Positions 42,199 through 52,073 of a DNA stretch of 64,000 nucleotides are shown one piece after another. The DNA comes from an uncultured Paracoccaceae bacterium (lineage in GTDB: Bacteria > Pseudomonadota > Alphaproteobacteria > Rhodobacterales > Rhodobacteraceae). The position numbers and the translations under genes were made by a program. How positions within the stretch are numbered: position 1 is the stretch's first letter; each line of letters opens with the position of its first letter. The DNA lies in the NCBI GenBank assembly GCA_938002605.1, contig CALLAF010000033.1, positions 1 to 64,000 on the forward strand. The letters are read 5' to 3'. Below the pieces are notes generated by a model. The model saw only the letters and a program-made list of their open reading frames with translations. It ran no database searches and was not told where the DNA came from.

Positions 42199-44918
42199 TC
42201 CTTTTTAAACCCGGCCAATGCGGCGGCAAACGGGTTATCGGGATCGATCTGTTTTTCGCGCTTGGGCTTTGCCGCAAATGTTTGAGGCTTATTGCCACCG
42301 CCTTGCGGTTTGCCTTTGCCCTTTGGCTTACCTTTTGGTTTGCCGCGCGGCCGATCACCTTGCGGACGTGCAGCCCGTGCAGCGCGGCCGCCCCAAGTAA
42401 ACGTATAGAACACTTCCATTTCAGGCGCCGCGTCTTCGGCAGGGGCCGCTTCTGCTTCGGCAGTGGTTTCTGCCTGAGGGGCTTCTGTTTCTGTCGGTAC
42501 GGCGTCGGCTTGTGACGCGTCATCAGTAGTAACTGATGTCGCTTTTATTTTTTCGCGCTCGCCTTTTTCGGCCTTATAGCCAAGCCCGGCCATCAAATCG
42601 GCAAATTGCTCAAGCGTCATACCCGTGATCGACAGCATATCGGGGTTGGCTTCGAAACCACCGCGGCTGTCTTTGTCTCGCAGCATATCGGCCAGTCGTT
42701 CAAGCATGTCGATCCGAATCGCGCGTTCGCCTGCGGCACGGTAGCCCGACATCGCATAGAAACCCGGCACCGCGTCTTTTGCTGCTGGCACTGTGACCAA
42801 ACCGGGTGGTGGGGCTTCGGGGAATTCCTGAAGACCCTTGGACAGCGACCAAAGCACCAAACGCAACCGGGTTGCGGCGGGTTTCAGCAAAAGCGGTTGG
42901 AAGATCGTGAACTGACCAAAACGCACACCATGCTTGCGCAACGCGCCGCGCGCGTCCTGATCCAATGCTTTGACTTCTTCAGCAACTTCACCACGCGGAA
43001 TGATGCCGAACCCTTCGGCCATCCGGTAGGCAAACCCTTTGGCTGCACCGGTTAATGTCTCGTCGTTTTTCAGCGCAAGCAGACCCTCAAAGCCAGCCGC
43101 AACCTTGCGGTCAATGAAATGTTGCAAGCGGCGCTGCACCTTTGCGGCTACGTCTTCGCCCGCTTCATCATCAACGAAGGCCGCGACACCCGGCTTAAAC
43201 GGATCAGGCCCCGCGACCAATTTCCCAACGGCCTGATCGCCCCACATCAACCCACCTTGTTCGGTGAAATCAATTTCAGGATCGGGCGCGTTGTAGAACC
43301 GATCGGCCAGCAGATGGAACTGCGGCACCAGCGCCTGCACAGATGCCTGACGCAATGTCTTGGCCTCATCGGGGCTTCCGGCTTTGTCCATGCGGAACTG
43401 GAAACCTTCTAACCGTCCGACGAATTCGCCTTCTACGGTTACTTCACCTTTGTCGTTTACGTCAGCCAAAAGGCTCTCCTTCTGTTTGAGCCGCCGAAGC
43501 AAAATGCTTGTCCGCCGGTCCACAAATCTTTGTGTGAGCGCGCCATGCAGCGCGTCTGATAGTCGGTCTTCTACAGCGCGCGTCTCTTCGCGCCAATGGT
43601 TTTCGTCACGCAACCAACCGTTGCGCTGCGCAACATAAGTCCAAGTACGGATGTAAGCCAGCCGTTTCGACAAAGTATCAATATCCCCGTCCACGCGGTC
43701 AATGCGGCGCACTTGCAGCCCAAACCAATTGGCGGATACATGCCCTAGCTGATGCAAATCATTGTAGATATGGGTCAAAAGGCTGGCGTGTTCGCCTGCA
43801 GAAATGCCGCGAAAATCAGGCACGCGACAGACTTCCCATAGGAGTTTGACGGACGGGCCATCGCTGGCGCGAGCCGCGACTTCGGTATCGCCGCTAAGCG
43901 CTTTTAGCGCCTTCAGGTCATCGCTTTCACGCACGCGGGTCAGCCAACGATCATCGGTGCGTTCTTCAAGCGTCGCGATCAATCGCTTGACAGAACCAAA
44001 CTGTAACCGGCTGTTTCGCCAATGTAATTTATTTACGGCGGTAAATTGGTGTTCGGTGATGGCTTCGGCGATTTCGTCGTCTAGGGGTGGGGCTTCGCCT
44101 GTGACCCCAAAGGTGCCGTTTTCAATGTGCCGTCCAGCCCGACCCGCAATCTGAGCGAGCTCTTGCGGCTGCAAATGCCGCATGCGGTGCCCGTCAAATT
44201 TGATCAGCGACGAAAACGCGACATGCGTAATATCAAGGTTCAGCCCCATCCCGATGGCATCTGTCGCCACAAGATAATCGACATCCCCATTTTGGTACAT
44301 TTCGACCTGCGCATTGCGTGTGCGCGGGCTAAGCGCCCCCATCACAACTGCTGCCCCACCTTTGGTACGGCGCAAGAGTTCAGCAATCGCATAGACATTT
44401 TCAACCGAAAACCCAACAATTGCCGCGCGTGCAGGCATACGGCTTATCTTTTTCGAACCTGTGTAGGTCAGCTGAGACATGCGATCGCGGTACATAAACT
44501 GCGCCTCTGGCACCATCGCAGCAATCGCGCCGCGCATCGTATCGGCCCCTAGAAACAGGGTTTCATGCAGCCCACGCGCATGCAGCAATCTATCGGTGAA
44601 CACGTGCCCACGTTCGGGGTCGGCGCAAAGCTGGATTTCGTCGATGGCCAGAAAATCGGCACCCATGCCTTCCGGCATCGCCTCCACAGTACAAACCCAA
44701 TAGGCAGCGCGCGGCGGAACGATTCGTTCTTCACCCGTAATCAGCGCGACAACACCGGGGCCGCGCGCAGCGACGATCCGGTCATAAACCTCGCGTGCAA
44801 GCAGACGCAGCGGCAAGCCAATAACGCCCGTGCGATGCGACAACATCCGTTGGATCGCATAATGGGTTTTGCCAGTGTTCGTTGGGCCTAAAACAGCCGT
44901 GATGCGCGCGCGTGTCAT
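42195..44918 (-). CDS. SUV3-like DEAD-box RNA helicase
   Basis: The 907-residue helicase starts MTRARITAVLGPTNTGKTHY with Walker A at residues 11-18, and carries the SUV3 family motifs RLLAREVYDRI, FLAIDEIQLCADPERGHVF, VATDAIGMGLNL and QIAGRAGR. SUV3 unwinds RNA for the degradosome in mitochondria; bacterial homologues are widespread in alphaproteobacteria. Residues after about 800 are low-complexity and very basic, with a Gly-Lys-rich run RPRGKPKGKPKGKGKPQGGG, a likely RNA-contact tail. It heads an operon with the S4 gene; a TPR protein gene is 27 bases upstream. Confidence 0.93.
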   Translation of the reverse strand: MTRARITAVLGPTNTGKTHYAIQRMLSHRTGVIGLPLRLLAREVYDRIVAARGPGVVALITGEERIVPPRAAYWVCTVEAMPEGMGADFLAIDEIQLCADPERGHVFTDRLLHARGLHETLFLGADTMRGAIAAMVPEAQFMYRDRMSQLTYTGSKKISRMPARAAIVGFSVENVYAIAELLRRTKGGAAVVMGALSPRTRNAQVEMYQNGDVDYLVATDAIGMGLNLDITHVAFSSLIKFDGHRMRHLQPQELAQIAGRAGRHIENGTFGVTGEAPPLDDEIAEAITEHQFTAVNKLHWRNSRLQFGSVKRLIATLEERTDDRWLTRVRESDDLKALKALSGDTEVAARASDGPSVKLLWEVCRVPDFRGISAGEHASLLTHIYNDLHQLGHVSANWFGLQVRRIDRVDGDIDTLSKRLAYIRTWTYVAQRNGWLRDENHWREETRAVEDRLSDALHGALTQRFVDRRTSILLRRLKQKESLLADVNDKGEVTVEGEFVGRLEGFQFRMDKAGSPDEAKTLRQASVQALVPQFHLLADRFYNAPDPEIDFTEQGGLMWGDQAVGKLVAGPDPFKPGVAAFVDDEAGEDVAAKVQRRLQHFIDRKVAAGFEGLLALKNDETLTGAAKGFAYRMAEGFGIIPRGEVAEEVKALDQDARGALRKHGVRFGQFTIFQPLLLKPAATRLRLVLWSLSKGLQEFPEAPPPGLVTVPAAKDAVPGFYAMSGYRAAGERAIRIDMLERLADMLRDKDSRGGFEANPDMLSITGMTLEQFADLMAGLGYKAEKGEREKIKATSVTTDDASQADAVPTETEAPQAETTAEAEAAPAEDAAPEMEVFYTFTWGGRAARAARPQGDRPRGKPKGKPKGKGKPQGGGNKPQTFAAKPKREKQIDPDNPFAAALAGFKKD

Positions 44919-44945
44919 GAGAGGCCCTAAATCGTGCTAAGCGCT

Positions 44946-45506
44946 TTACAGCGCCTGACCTTCGAGTTGCAGTTGCAAACGCGCGACTGCGTCCTGGGTT
45001 GGAATCGACTGCGGGTTAATTTCGAGAATCATTTTGTATAGCTCTAACGCATCCTTGGGGCGCTGCAGATCTTCCATAATCACGGCCAATCCGTCGATTG
45101 CGCGGAACTGACGCGGGTCAATTTGCAAAACCCGCGCAATATCGTTCAACGCAGGCCCAGTAAGCCCCAACAGATAAAAGGCAGATGCGCGTCCAAAATA
45201 GCCGCCGGCAAAATGTGGCGCATGGTCGGTCACAGCGGTGTAGTGTTCTACAGCCGCCTGCGGATTGCCGTCCAAAAGCGCCTCTGCCCCGCGTTCTAAC
45301 AATAAATCGATAGCGGGTGAGCGGCTTTTATCCCAGGTCGCGAAAATTTCATCTTCAATCGCTGCATATGCGCCTGCATCCGCGGCGAGCAGGTCTTGAT
45401 ATAATTCGTCCAACGTCGTTTCTTGGGCCAGCGCAGGTAAGGAAAACCCGACTGCCAAAGAAAGTGCCGTAACGATACGTTTGATGCGATGTGTCAGCGT
45501 AACCAT
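44946..45506 (-). CDS. TPR-repeat protein with signal peptide
   Basis: The 186-residue precursor has a signal peptide (MVTLTHRIKRIVTALSLAVG, ending near LALAQE) and tetratricopeptide-like segments NPQAAVEHYTAVTDHAPHF, SAFYLLGLTGPALNDIARVL and RPKDALELYKMILEINPQS. The start at 45506 gives the best signal peptide. It is in line with the helicase operon with 27 bases between. A protein-scaffold role in the periplasm is likely; the partner is unknown. Confidence 0.85.
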   Translation of the reverse strand: MVTLTHRIKRIVTALSLAVGFSLPALAQETTLDELYQDLLAADAGAYAAIEDEIFATWDKSRSPAIDLLLERGAEALLDGNPQAAVEHYTAVTDHAPHFAGGYFGRASAFYLLGLTGPALNDIARVLQIDPRQFRAIDGLAVIMEDLQRPKDALELYKMILEINPQSIPTQDAVARLQLQLEGQAL

Positions 45507-45579
45507 AAAGACTAATGTAACGCAGAACGCGGCCAACACCAGAGGGAGGCCGCCACATCAACCAAGAAGGACGAAAAAA

Positions 45580-45870
45580 ATGAGCGATGTTGTGACCGAG
45601 GCCGTAGCCGCCCTGAACGCAAAAATGGACGGCGCGGGCTTTGATGGCGCTGCAAAGTTTGTGATCGAAGGCGAAGGCGCGATTGTCATCGACGCTGATG
45701 GCGCACGTGCCAGCGACGACGATGCAGATGTGTCACTGACCGCAGACACCGAAACATTTAAAGCAATCCTTGATGGTGAACTGAACCCAACAACCGCCTT
45801 TATGACAGGTAAACTGGCGGTTGACGGCGACATGGGCCAAGCAATGAAGCTTGCAAGCGTATTAGGATAA
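45580..45870 (+). CDS. SCP2 sterol-binding domain protein
   Basis: The 96-residue protein has the SCP2 pattern AKFVIEGEGAIVIDADGARA and DTETFKAILDGELNPTTAFM and KLAVDGDMGQAMKLASVL. Small bacterial SCP2 proteins bind hydrophobic ligands such as fatty acids. ATG 45580 lies a few bases after AAGGACGAA; upstream open codons to 45481 run into the divergent TPR gene and are not supported. A lipase gene begins two bases after its stop, so the pair is an operon. Confidence 0.93.
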   Translation: MSDVVTEAVAALNAKMDGAGFDGAAKFVIEGEGAIVIDADGARASDDDADVSLTADTETFKAILDGELNPTTAFMTGKLAVDGDMGQAMKLASVLG

Positions 45871-45872
45871 AC

Positions 45873-46826
45873 ATGGAAACGGCACCGCTTTTTGACGACA
45901 TTGCACATGGACCCGCAGGTGGTGCCGCCCATTGGTTAAAAACTGCTGATGGGCTGCGCATTCGCGTAGGCCATTGGAACAAATCACATGCGCAAGGAAC
46001 GGTTCTTATCTTTCCCGGGCGCACAGAGTTTATCGAAAAATACGGCGCAACCGCCAAAGCGCTGCATGATCGTGGCTTTGCCTCTGTTGTTGTCGATTGG
46101 CGCGGGCAAGGCATTTCGGACCGGATGACTCCAAACCGCGCAATTGGCCATGTTGGCAGTTTTCGCGACTTTCAGTATGATGTCGCGGCGGTCGTTGCCT
46201 ATGCAAAGGCGCAAAACCTGCCCAAACCCTATTTCTTGATCGGCCATTCGATGGGCGGCTGCATTGGATTGCGCGCCTTGAACGAAGGGCTCGATGTCAA
46301 AGCGGCGATGTTCTCTGCGCCAATGTGGGGCATTCAGATGTCTGTCGCGCTGCGGCCAATTGCTTGGGGGCTTTCCGCAGTGAGCCGTCAGCTTGGCTTT
46401 GATGAAACACTGGCGCCGGGCCAGTTTGAACAGCCTTACGTGCTGCGCGCCGCCTTTGAAGGCAACGCGTTGACCAATGATCGGGCAATGTTTGAAACAT
46501 TGGGCGATCAATTACGCAGCTATCCTGACCTTGCCCTTGGCGGGCCATCGTTGCGATGGTTGAATACATCACTGCGCGAAATGCACCGATTGAACCAATT
46601 GCCGTCTCCGCAAAACATCCCCTGTCTGACATTTCTCGGCAGTAACGAGGCCATCGTTGACCCAACCCGTATTCGCGCACGCATGGCCCGCTGGCCAAAA
46701 GGCGAACTGCGACTGATCGCAGGCGGTCAACATGAGATGCTGATGGATCGTGCAGTGCAGACAGAAATGTTTGACGCAGCCGCAGCCCATTTCAAAGCTA
46801 CCGCAAACGCTGAAGTGATCGCCTAG
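45873..46826 (+). CDS. Alpha/beta hydrolase, lysophospholipase/monoacylglycerol lipase type
   Basis: The 317-residue enzyme has GRTEFIEKYGATAKALHDRG and VVVDWRGQGISDR in the strand after the oxyanion loop, nucleophile elbow IGHSMGGCIG with Ser126, and AGGQHEMLMD with the likely catalytic His near the end. The layout matches PldB/MGL. It overlaps nothing and is coupled with the SCP2 gene just upstream, a combination suggesting lipid turnover. No signal peptide is present. Confidence 0.9.
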   Translation: METAPLFDDIAHGPAGGAAHWLKTADGLRIRVGHWNKSHAQGTVLIFPGRTEFIEKYGATAKALHDRGFASVVVDWRGQGISDRMTPNRAIGHVGSFRDFQYDVAAVVAYAKAQNLPKPYFLIGHSMGGCIGLRALNEGLDVKAAMFSAPMWGIQMSVALRPIAWGLSAVSRQLGFDETLAPGQFEQPYVLRAAFEGNALTNDRAMFETLGDQLRSYPDLALGGPSLRWLNTSLREMHRLNQLPSPQNIPCLTFLGSNEAIVDPTRIRARMARWPKGELRLIAGGQHEMLMDRAVQTEMFDAAAAHFKATANAEVIA

Positions 46827-46898
46827 ACAAGTCCTGCGCGGGGGGCTTTCAACTGCCCCTCGGCGCACTTATGTTATGCCCAAACAATGAGGTATAAC

Positions 46899-48716
46899 AT
46901 GAACACCCCCACCCCCGTATTTGATGCAAACGCCCATGGCGGCCAAGGTTTCGGCGATCTGCCCGAATGGGACCTGACCGACCTTTATGCCAGCCCCGAT
47001 GCACCGGAATTGATCCGCGATTTGGCCTGGCTAGATACGGAATGCGCGGCATTTGCGGCGGATTACGCGGGCAAACTAGCGACGCTTGATGCGGCAGAGT
47101 TGCTAAAAGCCGTCCAACGCTATGAACAAATTGACGTGATCGCAGGGCGGATCATGTCCTTTGCAGGGCTGCGCTATTACCAAATCACCACTGATAGCGA
47201 CCGCGCTAAATTCATGGCCGATTGCCAAGATAAGATCACCAATGCGACCACGCCTTTGGTGTTCTACGGGCTAGAATTCAATCGCCTTGATGATGAACAT
47301 TTGGCAGGGCTCTTGGCCGGCAACGCTGATTTGGCGCGCTATAAACCGGTGTTTGACCGCATGCGTGCAATGAAACCGCATCAATTATCGGACGAGCTGG
47401 AACAGTTCTTGCATGACCAGTCCACCGTTGGGGCCGCCGCTTGGAACCGCCTGTTTGATGAAACCATGGCCGGGCTTGAATTTGACGTAGACGGCGAGAC
47501 GCTCAACCTTGAGGCCACGCTGAACCTGTTGACCGAACAAGACCGCGCAAAACGCGAAGCCGCCACCCATGCGCTGGCCGCCGTGTTCCAAGACAACATC
47601 AAGACCTTTGCGCGCGTTCACAACACGCTTGCCAAAGAGAAAGAGATCGAAGACCGCTGGCGCAAAATGCCCAGCCCGCAAGCCGGGCGGCATCTGTCCA
47701 ACCACGTAGAACCCGAGGTGGTCGAGGCCCTGCGCAACGCCGTCGTTGCCGCCTACCCGCGCCTGTCGCACCGCTATTATGCGCTTAAGGCCAAATGGCT
47801 TGGGCTTGACCGCATGCAAACATGGGACCGCAACGCGCCACTGCCAATGGAAACGACGCGCACCGTCGATTGGGACGAGGCCCGCGAAACCGTGATGACC
47901 GCCTATGCCGATTTTGATCCCAAAATGGCAGAAATCGCACAGCCGTTCTTTGACAAAGGCTGGATTGACGCGGCCGTGAAACCCGGCAAAGCCCCCGGCG
48001 CATTTGCCCACCCAACCGTGACACCCGTGCACCCTTATGTGATGCTCAACTATCTGGGCAAACCGCGCGACGTGATGACATTGGCGCATGAATTGGGCCA
48101 CGGCGTGCATCAGGTTCTCGCCGCTGAGCAGGGTGAACTGCTGTCATCTACCCCGTTGACATTGGCCGAAACGGCCTCTGTCTTTGGCGAGATGCTGACA
48201 TTCCAAAAACTACTGGACGGGGCCAAGACCAAAGAAGAACGCAAAGTCCTGCTGGCCGGTAAGGTCGAGGATATGATCAACACGGTCGTGCGCCAGATCG
48301 CGTTTTATGACTTCGAATATAAACTGCACGCGGCCCGCGCCGAGGGTGAACTCACACCCGACGACATCAACGCGCTGTGGATGTCGGTGCAGGCGGAATC
48401 GCTTGGCGAGGTATTCGATTTTGCACCCGGCTATGAAACCTTCTGGTCCTACATCCCGCATTTCGTGCATTCGCCCTTCTACGTCTACGCCTATGCGTTC
48501 GGCGACGGGCTGGTGAACGCGCTATATGCGGTCTACGCCGAAGGCGACCCGGACTTCCAAACCAAATATTTCGACATGCTGCGCGCAGGCGGCTCCAAAC
48601 ACCACAAAGACCTGTTGGCCCCCTTCGGCCTCGACGCATCGGACCCGAAATTCTGGGACAAAGGCCTGTCAATGATCGAAGGCTTCATTGATGAACTCGA
48701 AGCGATGGAAGAGTAA
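46899..48716 (+). CDS. M3 family oligoendopeptidase F
   Basis: The 605-residue metallopeptidase carries the zinc site HELGHGVHQ near residues 396-404, followed by a downstream Glu in SSTPLTLAETASVFGEM, as in PepF/thimet peptidases. The ATG at 46899 (MNTPTP) lies behind GAGGTATAAC; the ATG at 46887 is less likely. It cleaves short peptides in the cytoplasm. It is followed by a stem-loop (48723-48748). Confidence 0.95.
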   Translation: MNTPTPVFDANAHGGQGFGDLPEWDLTDLYASPDAPELIRDLAWLDTECAAFAADYAGKLATLDAAELLKAVQRYEQIDVIAGRIMSFAGLRYYQITTDSDRAKFMADCQDKITNATTPLVFYGLEFNRLDDEHLAGLLAGNADLARYKPVFDRMRAMKPHQLSDELEQFLHDQSTVGAAAWNRLFDETMAGLEFDVDGETLNLEATLNLLTEQDRAKREAATHALAAVFQDNIKTFARVHNTLAKEKEIEDRWRKMPSPQAGRHLSNHVEPEVVEALRNAVVAAYPRLSHRYYALKAKWLGLDRMQTWDRNAPLPMETTRTVDWDEARETVMTAYADFDPKMAEIAQPFFDKGWIDAAVKPGKAPGAFAHPTVTPVHPYVMLNYLGKPRDVMTLAHELGHGVHQVLAAEQGELLSSTPLTLAETASVFGEMLTFQKLLDGAKTKEERKVLLAGKVEDMINTVVRQIAFYDFEYKLHAARAEGELTPDDINALWMSVQAESLGEVFDFAPGYETFWSYIPHFVHSPFYVYAYAFGDGLVNALYAVYAEGDPDFQTKYFDMLRAGGSKHHKDLLAPFGLDASDPKFWDKGLSMIEGFIDELEAMEE

Positions 48717-48722
48717 GCAAAA

Positions 48723-48748
48723 GGGCGGCGCATGAAACTGTGCCGCCC
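48723..48748 (+). terminator. Stem-loop after the pepF-type gene
   Basis: GGGCGGCGCA and TGTGCCGCCC form a ten-base stem (one G-U pair) with a six-base loop, seven bases past the stop. No T-run follows, so termination strength is uncertain. Confidence 0.6.
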
Positions 48749-48907
48749 GCTGACCAAGAGCGGACACTCCTGTTAGAGAGATTCAATTTCAGCTTCGCGG
48801 ACAAAGCGTGAATTCGCTGCAGATGTGCGAAGGTCAGCATAGCGTTCAGACATTTGATCAATAATTGATAGTTTGCTGGGGCTAGCTGGCCTGTAGTATG
48901 TCAGCAT

Positions 48908-49381
48908 TCAGGGATCGGAACCCGCTTGTTCGTCATCAACTTCAGATGGACTCACAACCCCGACAATTTCAAATCGCGACAGCAGATTCACGGCAAGGTA
49001 GATAGCAGCGCATATCAAAAAAAAGCCCAAGAAATTAGGTTCATATGCTTCCTTAACTTCGTGGTATTCGTTCAAACCATCAATACTTCTAAGCAATAAA
49101 AATCCAACAATTCCAACTCCGAAAAACACTGGCAAAACTAGAAGGAAAATCCGCCGAAGACGCCGCGTGCCAGTCAGATAGAGAAATTTCCCACAACCGC
49201 CGCACATATGGAAATCAGTTCGATTGTGCCCCCGATGTGGGTTGGTTGAACCCATCTTTGTGGGGGATTGGGGACGACCACATTCGGGGCAACGAATGCC
49301 GATAATTTCGGACCACCAAGTTGGAAGCTCTCCGAGGGGCGGTTTGCTTACTTTGGGTGGGTTGCTAGTACTTCGTGCCAA
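48908..49381 (-). CDS. Hypothetical zinc-ribbon membrane protein
   Basis: The 157-residue protein has a zinc-ribbon-like CPECGRPQSPTK and CGGCGKFLYL pair of Cys-x2-Cys motifs in the N-terminal half, then two hydrophobic helices (about 82-100 and 118-138) and an acidic tail (PSEVDDEQAG). Base composition is AT-richer than the flanking genes. It sits between pepF and the 3' end of the dcw cluster, where other alphaproteobacteria would have murD and ftsW. Function is unknown. Confidence 0.65.
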   Translation of the reverse strand: MARSTSNPPKVSKPPLGELPTWWSEIIGIRCPECGRPQSPTKMGSTNPHRGHNRTDFHMCGGCGKFLYLTGTRRLRRIFLLVLPVFFGVGIVGFLLLRSIDGLNEYHEVKEAYEPNFLGFFLICAAIYLAVNLLSRFEIVGVVSPSEVDDEQAGSDP

Positions 49382-49581
49382 CTGTCTAAAACGTGCCTTT
49401 TCGCAAAAATCCGGTAGTTCAGTCTGTGCATCAGCGACCGATGTTTAAATATACATATTCCACAAAGGTGCCCTTCAAACAATGTGCAGCATCGGGCACT
49501 TCGGGCTCTTTGCAGACTTTCGCTGCGGTTTGCGCGAATGTCAGTTCTTCCATCTTTTTCGGATTTCGCGGCGGCGGCGAA

Positions 49582-49610
49582 GATGAAGGTCAAACCATCT
49601 GACCTTCATC
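49582..49610. terminator. Inverted repeat at the end of the dcw cluster
   Basis: GATGAAGGTC and GACCTTCATC form a perfect ten-base stem with a nine-base loop, 11 bases past the mraY stop. Neither strand has a clear T-run. The stretch between it and the zinc-ribbon gene (49382-49581) has no gene that I can support. Confidence 0.55.
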
Positions 49611-49620
49611 CCCGTTTCCA

Positions 49621-50703
49621 CTACCGTACTTTCAGCGTCGCCAGCCCGATCATCGCGAGGATCAGTGAGATGATCCAGAAACGGATCACGATTTGCGGCT
49701 CGGCCCAGCCTTTTTTCTCGTAGTGATGGTGGATCGGCGCCATCAGGAACACGCGTTTTCCGGTGCGCTTAAAATATAGCACTTGGATAATCACACTGAG
49801 CGCTTCAGCGACGAACAATCCGCCAACGATGGCAAGAACGATCTCGTGCTTTGTCGCGACCGCAATCGCACCCAACGCGCCGCCCAAGGCCAGTGACCCG
49901 GTGTCGCCCATAAACACGGCGGCTGGCGGGGCGTTATACCACAAGAACCCAAGCCCGCCCCCGATCAACCCCGCAGAAAACACGAGGATTTCGCCGGTTT
50001 GTGGCACGTAGTGTACATCCAGATATTCAGTGAAATCTGTCCGACCCACCGCATAGGCGATGATCCCAAATGTCGCGGCGGCGATCATCACTGGCATAAT
50101 CGCAAGCCCATCTAGCCCGTCCGTTAGGTTCACTGCATTCGCGGCACCCACAATCACGACCACACAAAATGGCACAAATAGGATACCCAAATTGATCAAA
50201 GTGTCTTTGAACACAGGCAGCGCAAGTTGATTGGTCAAATCGTCAGGGTGATAGGCCGCTGCCCAGTAACCCGCGATGGCGGCAATCAAAACACCTAACA
50301 AAATCCGCACCTTGCCTGAAACACCAGCCGTATTTTGCTTGGACACTTTGGCATAGTCATCCGCGAACCCAATCGCCGCAAACGAAAGGGTTACAAAAAG
50401 CACCATCCAGACAAACGGGTTATCCAGCCGCGCCCATAGCAGCGTTGAAAAAGTCAATGCCCCCACAATAAGCAGCCCGCCCATGGTTGGCGTGCCCGCT
50501 TTGACAAAATGCCCTTCGGGGCCATCATCGCGAATAGGTTGGCCTTTGCCCTGCTTGCGTCGCAGCACATTGATCAATGGCGGCCCAAAGATGAACCCAA
50601 ACAGCAAAGCCGTCATCAATGCACCGCCCGCGCGAAACGTGATATAGCGGAACAAGTTAAAAAAATCGCCGCCATCTGACAGTGACGTAAGCCAATAAAG
50701 CAT
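49621..50703 (-). CDS. mraY: Phospho-N-acetylmuramoyl-pentapeptide transferase MraY
   Basis: The 360-residue membrane enzyme attaches UDP-MurNAc-pentapeptide to undecaprenyl phosphate (lipid I). It has about ten helices and the conserved aspartate-rich loops [23 protein letters not shown] and [15 protein letters not shown], plus the histidine-rich [12 protein letters not shown]. It is the last gene of the dcw run here, eight bases after murF. Confidence 0.97.
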   Translation of the reverse strand: MLYWLTSLSDGGDFFNLFRYITFRAGGALMTALLFGFIFGPPLINVLRRKQGKGQPIRDDGPEGHFVKAGTPTMGGLLIVGALTFSTLLWARLDNPFVWMVLFVTLSFAAIGFADDYAKVSKQNTAGVSGKVRILLGVLIAAIAGYWAAAYHPDDLTNQLALPVFKDTLINLGILFVPFCVVVIVGAANAVNLTDGLDGLAIMPVMIAAATFGIIAYAVGRTDFTEYLDVHYVPQTGEILVFSAGLIGGGLGFLWYNAPPAAVFMGDTGSLALGGALGAIAVATKHEIVLAIVGGLFVAEALSVIIQVLYFKRTGKRVFLMAPIHHHYEKKGWAEPQIVIRFWIISLILAMIGLATLKVR

Positions 50704-50711
50704 GAAATATC

Positions 50712-52073
50712 CTATTCTTCTTGCGGGCGGCGATGCCCGAGTTTGCGGATGGCGTCAACGACTAGCGTCGTTTTACTACGCGCCGTGCCTTTCACCAAGA
50801 CAACATCGCCTGCATCGACCAGCTTTGACACTTGCGGGGCAAGGTCTGACGCCGTTTGCGCCCATTGACCACGTTGATGCTGTGGCAATGCACGCCAAAG
50901 CGGGTAGACCTGCGGACCAATGCAGTGAATTTGGTCAAGTTTTTGTAAATGTTCATTGGCCGCTAAATCGCGCTGAACCACGACAGATTGCGTATTTACG
51001 CCGCCCATGTCACCTAAAATTGCGACCCGTCGCCCTTTGACAATGCGGCCGACGTTATCGCTGGGCACGCATGTCGCGATGACTTCGAGCGCTGTTTCCA
51101 TTGAGGCCGGGCTTGCATTGGCCGCATCGTTGATCAGGCGGAGCGTTTCGCCGTCGCGGGCCGGGTCAAGCACGATATTTTCGATACTGCCGCGCCCCGC
51201 GGGTGGCACCCATCGCGCAAGGTCAAGCGTGGCAGTCACCGGATCGACCCCGATGGCCGTCACCGTAGCCAAAGCCCCAAGCGCATAGAGCGCAAATTGC
51301 CGCCCCGGCACACCAAGTTTGAATAGATAATCCTGCCCCATGCCACGGGCCAATACAACCGTGACATCCGCCCCGATCCTCACCTGCCCAAGCGCCCAAT
51401 CATGCCCTGAAGACCCAAAGCTGATCACCTGCGCCAGTCCCATTTTGTTGGGCCGCTTTTCAAGGGATGCGTCACCTGCGTAACATATCGCAAAACCGCC
51501 TGCGCCGAGCCCGTCAGCCATCGCCTCAGTTTCAGCAAGAGACCTGTCTGCGCTTGTGAATAGCACGGCGTGCGGCTGTAGTAACCGTGCGCATTGTGCG
51601 ACCATTTCTGGTTGATTATCCGCGATTTTGAATACTGCAAAATCCGCCTCTTGCGGCAATGTTGCAAGGGCAAGCGCGACGTTCGACCCAAGTGCAAACG
51701 ACGTATGGCAATACCCCTGCCCCGCCAGCATCATGTCTAACATCCCAACCGTCGCCGTTTTTCCTGCAGATCCGGTCACAGCGACAATTTTTGCGCGGCT
51801 GCGAAACCGGGCCGCGCGCGCCAGATCGTTCAGCGCAGCGCGCGGATCAGCGACCTTTAGCTGCGGCTGGGGAATGTCATCATCAATTTCGTTGACAATT
51901 GCCGCAACTGCCCCGTTCGCAAAGGCCGTTTTGACCGCACCGCGCACCGCGACAAACAGATCACCCGGTTTGGTTGTATCAGCATCAATGCTGACGCCAA
52001 ACGCATTCCAATCATCTGGCCCTTGGCTGCCAGTCGCCGCGACCACATCTTCGCCAGCCCAAAGCGCTGTCAT
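50712..52073 (-). CDS. murF: UDP-MurNAc-tripeptide D-alanyl-D-alanine ligase MurF
   Basis: The 453-residue Mur ligase has Walker-like [12 protein letters not shown] near residue 101 and the C-terminal domain ending [16 protein letters not shown]. It adds D-Ala-D-Ala to the peptide stem. The sequence is shorter than the E. coli enzyme but all three Mur domains can be followed. The first four bases overlap the end of murE (ATGA coupling). Confidence 0.95.
   Translation of the reverse strand: MTALWAGEDVVAATGSQGPDDWNAFGVSIDADTTKPGDLFVAVRGAVKTAFANGAVAAIVNEIDDDIPQPQLKVADPRAALNDLARAARFRSRAKIVAVTGSAGKTATVGMLDMMLAGQGYCHTSFALGSNVALALATLPQEADFAVFKIADNQPEMVAQCARLLQPHAVLFTSADRSLAETEAMADGLGAGGFAICYAGDASLEKRPNKMGLAQVISFGSSGHDWALGQVRIGADVTVVLARGMGQDYLFKLGVPGRQFALYALGALATVTAIGVDPVTATLDLARWVPPAGRGSIENIVLDPARDGETLRLINDAANASPASMETALEVIATCVPSDNVGRIVKGRRVAILGDMGGVNTQSVVVQRDLAANEHLQKLDQIHCIGPQVYPLWRALPQHQRGQWAQTASDLAPQVSKLVDAGDVVLVKGTARSKTTLVVDAIRKLGHRRPQEE

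Noticed and set aside
49348-49593. 81-codon minus-strand frame upstream of the zinc-ribbon gene
   Set aside because: No family, no ribosome site, and it covers a region with only a palindrome at its edge.
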